A DNA stretch of 5,879 nucleotides from CAYZBM01 sp964476705 (GTDB lineage Bacteria; Pseudomonadota; Alphaproteobacteria; Rickettsiales; UBA6187). Positions 1 to 5,788 of the stretch are shown piece after piece. Under the pieces are notes generated by a model that saw nothing but the letters and a program-made list of their open reading frames with translations, searched no databases and had not been told where the DNA came from. The translations under genes and the position numbers were made by a program. The stretch covers positions 1 to 5,879 of the forward strand of contig CAYZBM010000098.1 in the NCBI GenBank assembly GCA_964476705.1, read 5' to 3'. Within the stretch, counting starts at the first letter, position 1; every line of letters starts with the position of its first letter.

Positions 1-76
1 ATGTTTTGTTCAGGATCCATAATATAGGTCATTTCAATCATGAAATACTATATAAGGGCAGGCTTTAACTGCTATA
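1..76 (-). repeat. Dispersed palindromic repeat, copy R1 (runs off the left edge)
   Basis: Read on the minus strand, this stretch begins with TATAGCAGTTAAAGC (plus-strand 62-76). The same 15-base end, with 1-2 changes, starts the repeats at 2064 and 5789 on the plus strand. Inside it there is an imperfect palindrome at 23-52: TATAG and ATTTCA pair with TGAAAT and CTATA around an ATCA loop. Past the shared end the sequence has diverged, although a TATATAGT block is also present in the 5789 copy. No open reading frame of note lies here. The element's far end is outside the window. Confidence 0.55.
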
Positions 77-92
77 AGTCTGGCGCTAGCAT

Positions 93-130
93 AAAAAAAC
101 TCCCCTTTAATTTGTTGTTAAAGGGGAGTT
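93..130 (-). terminator. Intrinsic terminator of the 358-residue gene
   Basis: Perfect 13-bp inverted repeat (98-110 against 118-130, AACTCCCCTTTAA) around a 7-base loop. On the minus strand it is followed at once by a run of T residues (the seven A at 93-99 on the plus strand). The CCCC/GGGG core makes it a strong rho-independent terminator. The stop codon of the gene (complement of 129-131) overlaps the base of the stem. Confidence 0.9.
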
Positions 131-1205
131 AGAACTTTAGTTCATTATTATTTATTTTTCCTCTTAGTACATCATTAAGCTCGCTGAGAGGTGGATCATT
201 TGGAAAAACACTATCTTTATCTTGTGGTTCTGGTGTATTTCTAGAGGTACTATTAGGTGACGGTTGCTTAGATGTAATGGGAGTTACTTCATTATTATTA
301 GTAGGAGACGGTTTTACAAAATCTTTGCCATTTACCAAACCTTTGCCATTTACATTTAGTTTAATGTTATTTTCTCTACAAAATTTTGTTAAATCGTTAG
401 CGTCTCTCAGTTCAATTGCTTGATCATTTATAGATATATAAATTGGCTTATTTTTCTTTTTTTGAATTAATTTTACTAATTCAGGTAATAAATTAATAAT
501 ATTACTCTTTAAGGGTTTTTTACTATAAGGAGGATTAATATATATTTCTTTTATTGTTTCATAACTACTTACTAATGTTTTTAATTTGTTTACCTTGATA
601 GAACTATCTATTTTAAGTTCTTTGATATCTTTAAGTTCTTCTGTATCTTTACTCTTAGTAGATTTTTTTGACTTAGCAGAGCTTGTGCTTGCTATACTTA
701 TTGTACTAGAACTAAGAGTTGTTGAATGTGTTTCTATAGAAGCTCTAGAACCTGTAAGGCTTGATAATGAATCTGCTGAGACCAGCGATGTTCCTTGTCT
801 TTTTAAAAGGTCTCTCTGTACTAATTTAATATTATTTACAGTTAAATCCTTATTACAGGAAGTAGCATTTTGTATAAGCTCTTTTTGTAGTTTAGGAGTT
901 AAAGTTGATGAGGTAATATTTACTGTGTTTATTGAAGATCTAATTTTAAAACTAGAAATAAGAATAGGTAATAATTCATTTAAATTTTTAATATTTTCGA
1001 TATTTAAGGTAGTACAAAGATTTGTCTTTTTGGATAAATAATCTAGAAAATCTTTAAAAGTTTCGGGTTTAATTAATAGATGAGAAGTGATGTTATAAGA
1101 ATAAATTCTTTGGTCGGTAAGAGATTTAGTTAGGTCATCTAGAGAGGTGTATTTATATTGACTTTGTTGTGTTGATCCGCTTAATTTTCTAAGTGCACGT
1201 AGCAT
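129..1205 (-). CDS. Unrecognised 358-residue protein, LRR-like blocks around a low-complexity linker
   Basis: I do not recognise this protein. The start is firm: ATG at 1205 is preceded directly by an in-frame TAA, and AAGAGGT (1211-1217) is a good Shine-Dalgarno 5 bases upstream. Residues 34-130 look like about three short units with a strand followed by a helix, the strands being TTLNIENI, NTVNI and LTVNNI at 28-29-residue spacing. Residues 137-205 are a linker rich in Ser, Thr and Lys. Residues 218-286 repeat the strand-helix pattern (KEIYIN, IYISIN, IKLNVN), with a helix NLLPELVKLI resembling ELLPILISSF of the first block. Residues 298-340 are Pro/Ser/Asn/Thr-rich. There is no N-terminal signal peptide or membrane segment; the first residues are basic. 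The spacing fits degenerate ribonuclease-inhibitor-type leucine-rich repeats, but this is by eye only. A secreted host-interaction protein is possible. It is transcribed separately from ssb, which has its own terminator. Confidence 0.8.
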   Translation of the reverse strand: MLRALRKLSGSTQQSQYKYTSLDDLTKSLTDQRIYSYNITSHLLIKPETFKDFLDYLSKKTNLCTTLNIENIKNLNELLPILISSFKIRSSINTVNITSSTLTPKLQKELIQNATSCNKDLTVNNIKLVQRDLLKRQGTSLVSADSLSSLTGSRASIETHSTTLSSSTISIASTSSAKSKKSTKSKDTEELKDIKELKIDSSIKVNKLKTLVSSYETIKEIYINPPYSKKPLKSNIINLLPELVKLIQKKKNKPIYISINDQAIELRDANDLTKFCRENNIKLNVNGKGLVNGKDFVKPSPTNNNEVTPITSKQPSPNSTSRNTPEPQDKDSVFPNDPPLSELNDVLRGKINNNELKF

Positions 1206-1312
1206 TTAAAACCTCTTATAAAAAATGTTAAACATTTATTATGAAGTTTTATTCTAGCTGAAATTTTTTTTAAATCTTTATTAAAAGATCTTAAAATACA
1301 AATAATTAGCTT
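1206..1312 (-). promoter_or_regulatory. Leader of the 358-residue gene: Shine-Dalgarno plus small palindrome
   Basis: AAGAGGT (complement of 1211-1217) is the ribosome binding site. Just upstream, AAATGTT (1223-1229) and AACATTT (1231-1237) form a 7-bp-arm palindrome around a single base, a shape compatible with an operator but also with chance in AT-rich DNA. A possible -10 on the minus strand is TAGAAT (complement of 1251-1256), with no convincing -35. A promoter must lie here, because ssb ends in a terminator at 1323-1358. Confidence 0.35.
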
Positions 1313-1358
1313 AAAAATAACAAAAATGGCATCTTTAGTTGAATAAAGATGCCATTTT
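1313..1358 (-). terminator. Intrinsic terminator of ssb
   Basis: Perfect 15-bp inverted repeat: 1323-1337 pairs with 1344-1358 around a 6-base loop, and the core is TGGCATCTTTA. On the minus strand the stem runs into TTTTTGTTATTTTT. It lies 27 bases past the ssb stop codon. The plus-strand side has only four T residues, so it acts mainly on minus-strand transcripts. Confidence 0.9.
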
Positions 1359-1384
1359 AAAATTATAATTAAGAATATCAGGGC

Positions 1385-1861
1385 CTAAAAAGGTATTTCG
1401 TCATCAATATCATCAGCCATCGCAAAAGCTTCTTGTTTTTGTACGGCTGGTTGTGGTTGATAGCTAATTTCAGTATCTTCATAATGATTATCAGCACCAA
1501 TGCCGCCAGCTTTATTATCTAGCATCATTAAGGTCGAATTAAAACCTTGTAATACTACTTCGGTAGTATATTTTTCAGCACCACTTGCATCTTGCCATTT
1601 TCTGGTTTGGAGCGCACCTTCGATATAAATTTTTGAACCTTTACGAAGATAGTTTTTAGCTATTGTTACTAATCCTGGGCTAAAAATAACTACCCGATGC
1701 CATTCAGTTTTTTCTTTACGTTCATTGGTATTTTTGTCGCGCCAAGTTTCAGAAGTAGCTACGGGAAAATTACATACTTCTCTACCGTCTTGAGTACTGC
1801 GTACCTCAGGATCCCGACCTAAATTGCCTACTAAAATTACTTTATTAACTGATCCTGCCAT
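1385..1861 (-). CDS. ssb: Single-stranded DNA-binding protein SSB
   Basis: SSB binds and protects single-stranded DNA in replication, recombination and repair, and recruits partner enzymes through its C-terminal tip. The 158-residue product has a full OB-fold (about residues 4-112), starting GSVNKVILVGNLGRDPEVR. The aromatic residues that stack on DNA in E. coli SSB have counterparts at W40, W54, F60 and W89. A flexible Gly/Gln-containing linker (about 117-148) leads to the acidic tip DDIDDEIPF, the standard partner-binding motif ending in Pro-Phe. Length is normal for bacterial SSB. The ATG start fits: AGGTAG (complement of 1867-1872) lies 5 bases upstream, and an in-frame TAA lies further up at 1889-1891 with no other start between. 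It is divergent from uvrA across 473 bp and is monocistronic, judging by the terminator after it. Confidence 0.98.
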   Translation of the reverse strand: MAGSVNKVILVGNLGRDPEVRSTQDGREVCNFPVATSETWRDKNTNERKEKTEWHRVVIFSPGLVTIAKNYLRKGSKIYIEGALQTRKWQDASGAEKYTTEVVLQGFNSTLMMLDNKAGGIGADNHYEDTEISYQPQPAVQKQEAFAMADDIDDEIPF

Positions 1862-1930
1862 TTTTTCTACCTTTTTTCTCTTTATAGATTAACTTAAAAT
1901 AAATTTATATATCTTCTAAGCTTGTAGAAA

Positions 1931-1958
1931 TCTATATAACTTATAGGCTAATTTGCAA
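1931..1958 (-). promoter_or_regulatory. Probable ssb promoter
   Basis: On the minus strand TTGCAA (1953-1958) and TATAGA (complement of 1931-1936) are separated by 16 bp, a sigma70-type arrangement with four matches in each box. Transcription would begin near 1924, leaving a leader of about 60 bases before the ssb start. It lies about 20 bp from the palindromic repeat beginning at 1979. Confidence 0.45.
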
Positions 1959-1978
1959 GTCTATTTTTTTCTCTTATC

Positions 1979-2044
1979 TATAGTAGATCAAGAAATAATT
2001 TACCTGTAATCAATAATTATTAAATTATTTATTGATCTACTATA
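1979..2044. repeat. 66-bp near-perfect palindrome (hairpin A)
   Basis: Bases 1979-2002 are the reverse complement of 2021-2044 with 23 of 24 positions matching; the only mismatch is at base 14 of the arm. The 18-base loop is 2003-2020. Each arm starts TATAGTAGATCAA from the outside. The arms are AT-rich, with no G/C core and no T tract directly after, so this looks like a repeat element rather than a terminator. The outer 18 bases of the right arm plus flank (2032-2049) recur exactly at 2180-2197. Confidence 0.85.
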
Positions 2045-2063
2045 ATTTATGGTTGATGAGCCT

Positions 2064-2192
2064 TATAGTAGTTAAAGCTTGTCATCGCCTAAATTTTTTT
2101 ATAGATCCCGGAATAAATCTTAGGATATGTAGCATCATAGCAATGATTTATGTAAGTAATTAAAGTGGAAAATCATTGCTTGATCTACTATA
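2064..2192 (+). repeat. Dispersed palindromic repeat, copy R2
   Basis: It starts with TATAGTAGTTAAAGC (2064-2078). The first 37 bases match the copy at 5789 at 32 positions, and similarity continues with shared blocks (TATAG, CCCG, TCTTA, GATAT) to about 2146. The right end forms a hairpin: AGCAATGATTT (2139-2149) pairs exactly with 2170-2180, and the pairing extends outward with two single-base bulges into GTAG/ATCA against TGATCTAC. The left and right ends are thus related inverted ends (13 of 15 bases). It carries no open reading frame. Confidence 0.65.
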
Positions 2193-2224
2193 ATTTAAAC
2201 AAACTTCGCCTAGAAAACTATTAA

Positions 2225-2259
2225 AACCAATTTAAATTGTTACATTGTTGTAATTGGTT
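2225..2259. promoter_or_regulatory. Inverted repeat just upstream of the uvrA promoter (possible operator)
   Basis: AACCAATT (2225-2232) and AATTGGTT (2252-2259) are perfect 8-bp inverted arms 19 bases apart. The left half also sits in a perfect 12-bp palindrome CAATTTAAATTG (2228-2239). The right arm ends 1 base before the proposed -35 box. The position suits a regulator site, but no known operator is matched and AT richness raises the chance background. Confidence 0.3.
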
Positions 2260-2260
2260 G

Positions 2261-2289
2261 TTGCTTAAAAGTGAGCTAGACCTTATAAG
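2261..2289 (+). promoter_or_regulatory. Probable uvrA promoter
   Basis: TTGCTT (2261-2266) and TATAAG (2284-2289) are separated by exactly 17 bp, a good -10 with a fair -35. Transcription would begin near 2296, giving a leader of about 40 bases. No GTTC-N7-GTTC LexA site is present anywhere in 1862-2334. Confidence 0.5.
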
Positions 2290-2334
2290 GATGTCTCTTG
2301 ATTTTAATAAAATAAGGATGTTGAGATTGTACTT

Positions 2335-5223
2335 ATGGAAGAGTTTATCAAAGTAGTTGGAGCCAAAGAAAATAATTTAAAAAATGTTAGTATAACTTTA
2401 CCGCGTAACCAACTTGTTGTTATTACTGGTTTAAGTGGATCGGGAAAATCATCTTTAGCTTTTGATACTATCTATGCTGAAGGGCAAAGAAGATATGTAG
2501 AGAGTTTATCTTCTTATGCTAGACAATTTTTACAAATGCAAGATAAACCAGATGTAGAATCAATTACCGGTTTATCCCCAGCTATTGCTATCGATCAAAA
2601 AACTGTATCTAAAAATCCTCGTTCAACTGTGGCTACAGTTACCGAAGTTTATGATTATATGCGACTATTATGGGCGAGAATAGGAATACCTTATTCGCCA
2701 ACAACAGGTAAACCGATTAGTAGCCAAACTATTTCTGATATGATTGATATAGTTAGAAAATTACCAATTGGAACTAAGTTTTATATTCTAGCCCCTTTTG
2801 TTCGCGGTAGAAAAGGTGAGCATATCAAAGAAATTATGGAATTAAAACGTCATGGTTTCTCGCGGATAAAAATTGATGGTAAATTATATGATATTGATAA
2901 TTTACCCGAAATAGACAAAAATAAAATTCACCATATGGAAGTATTGGTGGATAGATTGATGTTAACTGAAGAATTAAGTAATAGGCTTGCTGATTCTCTA
3001 GAAACCGCAATAAGTATTTCTGATGGTTTAGTTTATGTCGAGATAGTATCGTTACCTGAAAATTACGATGATACTTTACCTGAAAATCAAGGTAGGTCTA
3101 AAGTTAAAAAAGGTGATAGATTAGTTTTTTCAGAAAAATTTGCCTGTCCAGAATCAGGGTTTACTATAGCTGAAATTGAACCAAGAATTTTTTCTTTTAA
3201 TAGCCCTTATGGTGCGTGTAGTGATTGTGACGGACTAGGGACTGAAGTTTATTTTGCCCCAAATTTAGTTGTACCTAATGAAAGTTTAAGTTTAGGGCAG
3301 GGAGCTGTTGTTCCTTGGGCTAATTCTAAAATATATATGCAAATACTAAAAGCGGTGGCCCAGCATTATGGTTTTAGTTTAGATACTCCTTTTGTTAAAT
3401 TAGATAAAAAAGCTCAAGATATAGTATTGCATGGCTCTGAAGGTGAAGTCATTAGAATGGAATATTATGATGGAGCTAGAAAATATAATGTTGAAAAAGC
3501 TTTTGAAGGAGTCCTTCCATACTTAAATAGAAAATTATCTGAATCAGATCAAGGTTGGATGCAAGAAGAATTAAGTAAGTTTCAAGATTTAACCGATTGT
3601 CATGTTTGTAGTGGATATAGATTAAAGCAAGAATCTTTATGCATTAAAATTGCCAATTGTCATATAGGTGAAGTAAGTGCTTTAAGTATTTCTGAAGCAA
3701 TTAAATGGTTTGCAGCTTTAAATGATAAATTAAGTGTTATCCATCAGACTATTGCTGAGAGAATTTTAAAAGAATTAAGTAAACGTTTGCTTTTCTTAAA
3801 TAATGTAGGTTTAGATTATTTAACTTTAGATCGTGAATCTGGAACTTTATCTGGTGGTGAAAGCCAAAGAATTAGATTAGCCTCGCAAATAGGCTCGGGT
3901 TTAAGTGGAGTTTTATATGTACTAGATGAGCCATCAATTGGTCTACATCAATGCGATAATCAAAAATTGTTAGAAACTCTTCAGCATCTTAAAGAGCTGG
4001 GCAATACTGTTATTGTAGTTGAACATGATGAAGATACAATGCGTCAAGCTGATTTCTTGGTAGATATTGGTCCTGGAGCTGGTATTCATGGTGGTGAAGT
4101 TGTGGCTATGGGAACTCCAGCTGAAGTTGAAGAAAATCCTAGAAGCATAACAGGTCAATATTTAAGTGGTAAAAAATATATCGCTTTACCAAAACAATTG
4201 CGCAAATGGAATGAAAAAAGAGTTATAAAAATAATTAATGCGCGGGCTAATAACCTAAAAAATGTTACTGTATCTATACCTCTTGGTGTGTTTACTTGTG
4301 TAACTGGAGTATCCGGTGGTGGAAAGTCTAGCTTAATTATTCATACATTATATAGCGCTATTTCAAAAAAATTAAATGGTGCTAAGACTAATCCTGGGCC
4401 TCATGATAGTATTACTGGTCTTGAAGCTATTGATAAAGTGATAGAAATTGATCAATCGCCAATTGGCAGAACTCCAAGGTCAAACCCGGCAACTTATACT
4501 GGGGCATTTGGACCAATTAGAGATTGGTTTACTAATTTACCAGAATCAAAAACCCGTGGTTATAAAGCTGGTAGATTCTCCTTTAACGTAAAAGGTGGGC
4601 GTTGTGAAACTTGCCAAGGTGATGGATTATTAAAAATTGAAATGCATTTTTTACCTGATGTTTATGTTAAATGTGATGCATGTAATGGTCAGCGATATAA
4701 TCGTGAAACTTTGCAGATTAAATATAAAGGTAAGTCAATTGCTGATGTATTAAATATGACTGTTGCGGAAGGTGTAGTATTTTTCTCAAATATTCCAGTT
4801 ATTTGTGAAAAACTTGACGCTCTAAATGAAGTTGGTTTGGGTTATATTAAGCTCGGCCAATCTGCAACTACTTTATCTGGGGGTGAAGCGCAAAGGGTTA
4901 AATTAGCTAAAGAATTATCAAGACGTTCAACTGGTCGAACTTTATATATATTGGATGAGCCGACAACCGGTCTTCATGCTGATGATATTAATAAATTATT
5001 AAAAGTGTTACATCAGCTAGTGGATAGTGGTAATACTATAGTGGTAATTGAGCATAATCTAGATGTTATTAAAACCGCAGATTTTATCTTGGATATAGGA
5101 CCAGGTGGCGGTGATAAAGGCGGAAATGTGGTAGCTACTGGTACTCCTAGAGAAGTTGCTGACAATAAAGATAGTATTACTGGGCAATTTTTGAAACCTT
5201 ATGTTGATAATGGAAAATATTAA
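2335..5223 (+). CDS. uvrA: Excinuclease ABC subunit A, UvrA
   Basis: UvrA is the damage-recognition ATPase of nucleotide excision repair. It dimerises, scans DNA and loads UvrB at bulky lesions in the cytoplasm. The 962-residue protein is complete and of normal length, with two ABC ATPase halves. Half one: Walker A GLSGSGKS (32-39), signature LSGGESQRIRLA (505-516), Walker B YVLDEPSIGLH (528-538), switch His564. Half two: Walker A from G658 (GVSGGGKSS), signature LSGGEAQRVKLA (847-858), Walker B YILDEPTTGLH (871-881), His907. The UvrB-binding region is about 120-250. The C-terminal zinc finger is intact (C757, C760, C780, C783), but the first has Ser274 in place of the second Cys (C271, C295, C298 remain). 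ATG 2335 is the only usual start after the in-frame TAA at 2308. The nearest Shine-Dalgarno is weak: GAG at 2323-2325, while AAGGA at 2314-2318 is 16 bases away. Tandem TAA TAG stops follow. Confidence 0.99.
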   Translation: MEEFIKVVGAKENNLKNVSITLPRNQLVVITGLSGSGKSSLAFDTIYAEGQRRYVESLSSYARQFLQMQDKPDVESITGLSPAIAIDQKTVSKNPRSTVATVTEVYDYMRLLWARIGIPYSPTTGKPISSQTISDMIDIVRKLPIGTKFYILAPFVRGRKGEHIKEIMELKRHGFSRIKIDGKLYDIDNLPEIDKNKIHHMEVLVDRLMLTEELSNRLADSLETAISISDGLVYVEIVSLPENYDDTLPENQGRSKVKKGDRLVFSEKFACPESGFTIAEIEPRIFSFNSPYGACSDCDGLGTEVYFAPNLVVPNESLSLGQGAVVPWANSKIYMQILKAVAQHYGFSLDTPFVKLDKKAQDIVLHGSEGEVIRMEYYDGARKYNVEKAFEGVLPYLNRKLSESDQGWMQEELSKFQDLTDCHVCSGYRLKQESLCIKIANCHIGEVSALSISEAIKWFAALNDKLSVIHQTIAERILKELSKRLLFLNNVGLDYLTLDRESGTLSGGESQRIRLASQIGSGLSGVLYVLDEPSIGLHQCDNQKLLETLQHLKELGNTVIVVEHDEDTMRQADFLVDIGPGAGIHGGEVVAMGTPAEVEENPRSITGQYLSGKKYIALPKQLRKWNEKRVIKIINARANNLKNVTVSIPLGVFTCVTGVSGGGKSSLIIHTLYSAISKKLNGAKTNPGPHDSITGLEAIDKVIEIDQSPIGRTPRSNPATYTGAFGPIRDWFTNLPESKTRGYKAGRFSFNVKGGRCETCQGDGLLKIEMHFLPDVYVKCDACNGQRYNRETLQIKYKGKSIADVLNMTVAEGVVFFSNIPVICEKLDALNEVGLGYIKLGQSATTLSGGEAQRVKLAKELSRRSTGRTLYILDEPTTGLHADDINKLLKVLHQLVDSGNTIVVIEHNLDVIKTADFILDIGPGGGDKGGNVVATGTPREVADNKDSITGQFLKPYVDNGKY

Positions 5224-5283
5224 TAGTTTACGAATAGTAGATTTTGTTATAGATATCTCTTTTTAGGAGATTAAAGGTAAGTT
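5224..5283 (+). promoter_or_regulatory. uvrA-globin spacer with the globin ribosome binding site
   Basis: AAAGG (5273-5277) lies 6 bases before the globin ATG, and a second purine block AGGAGA is at 5265-5270. No hairpin followed by a T run is present, so read-through from uvrA is possible. A weak -10-like TATAGA sits at 5248-5253 without a good -35. AGATATCT (5251-5258) is a short perfect palindrome of doubtful meaning. Confidence 0.5.
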
Positions 5284-5787
5284 ATGCTACAACCTAGGGT
5301 TATTGAATTAATAGAACAAAGTTTTGAGCCTTTGCGGCACAATGCTAGTAGATTTACGCGAGTTTTTTATGAGCGTTTATTTGAAGTTGATCCAACTTTA
5401 AAAAAACTTTTTATAAGGGACATAAGAGAGCAGCGAAAAAAATTCTTTCGCAAAATGGACTTTATAATTAAACATCTAACTGATCCAGAAAAATTAGAAC
5501 CTGATTTGCAGGAGCTTGGCTCTAGACATGATTATTACAAAGTAAGTCGTGACGATTATCGTACGTTTTTTAGTGCTTTCTTATATGCTTTGTCGGCAGC
5601 TATGGGTAAAAAATTTACTCCAGAAGTTCGTGAAGCTTGGTATGAGTTATGTGAGTATATAGCTTGCTTAATGAGTCCGGAAATTAACAGCGAAAAAGGC
5701 CTAATGCTCTTAGGTAAAAAAGAAGAGCGGGCACAAATAGCAGAAGATAAAATTAAGCAAGAACAGAAAGAAGCTGAGTTGGCTTAG
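5284..5787 (+). CDS. Single-domain globin (bacterial haemoglobin / flavohaemoglobin-type haem domain)
   Basis: The 167-residue product aligns by eye with the globin domain of flavohaemoglobins and Vitreoscilla haemoglobin. FYERLF holds the B10 tyrosine (Y29) and LKKLF the CD1 phenylalanine (F43), at the same numbers as in E. coli Hmp. Gln50 is a likely distal E7 residue. H82 in LGSRHDYYKV is the proximal haem ligand, and Y92 corresponds to the Tyr beside it. The H-helix motif EAWYELCEY follows. The FAD/NAD reductase part of Hmp is absent. Residues 145-167 form an extra Lys/Glu/Gln-rich helical tail, making it about 20 residues longer than Vitreoscilla haemoglobin. Likely roles are oxygen or nitric oxide binding, or nitric oxide detoxification with a separate reductase; which one cannot be told. 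The start is firm: TAA is in frame at 5278-5280 and AAAGG lies 6 bases upstream. It may be co-transcribed with uvrA. Confidence 0.85.
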   Translation: MLQPRVIELIEQSFEPLRHNASRFTRVFYERLFEVDPTLKKLFIRDIREQRKKFFRKMDFIIKHLTDPEKLEPDLQELGSRHDYYKVSRDDYRTFFSAFLYALSAAMGKKFTPEVREAWYELCEYIACLMSPEINSEKGLMLLGKKEERAQIAEDKIKQEQKEAELA

Positions 5788-5788
5788 T

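Larger units (their letters stand above)
1979..2192. mobile_element. MITE-like composite with 26-bp terminal inverted repeats, no coding capacity
   Basis: The two ends of this 214-bp block, 1979-2004 and 2167-2192, are inverted copies matching at 23 of 26 positions, with the outer 14 (TATAGTAGATCAAG) identical. Both ends carry TA at the border, which would fit the TA target duplication of IS630/Tc1-mariner elements. It encodes no transposase and contains further copies of the end sequence (2021-2044 inverted, 2064-2078 direct). It could be one non-autonomous element that has been rearranged, or hairpin A next to element R2. The class assignment is inference. Confidence 0.4.

Noticed and set aside
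586..1041. Plus-strand open frame of 151 codons
   Set aside because: It lies wholly opposite the 358-residue gene, which has a Shine-Dalgarno, a firm start and a terminator. Its leucine/valine-rich translation is what the antisense of Lys/Asn/Ser-rich AT-rich coding sequence gives.
2091..2126. ATCCCGG...TAGGAT as a possible uvrA-region terminator or RNA structure
   Set aside because: The pairing is poor, no T run follows, and the stretch is part of the dispersed repeat; neither neighbouring gene is transcribed towards it.
2291..2356. Short upstream frame (21 codons, second ATG at 2318) overlapping the uvrA start out of frame
   Set aside because: The AAGG in front of each ATG touches the start codon with no spacing, so initiation is unlikely. 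The repeated ATAAGGATGT (2285-2294, 2312-2321) explains its appearance.
3970..4158. Minus-strand open frame of 62 codons inside uvrA
   Set aside because: It is antisense to conserved UvrA sequence, with no ribosome binding site or recognisable product.
5234..5242. ATAGTAGAT in the uvrA-globin spacer, resembling the repeat ends
   Set aside because: Only nine bases match, with no extension, no paired inverted end and AT-rich composition; this is within chance.
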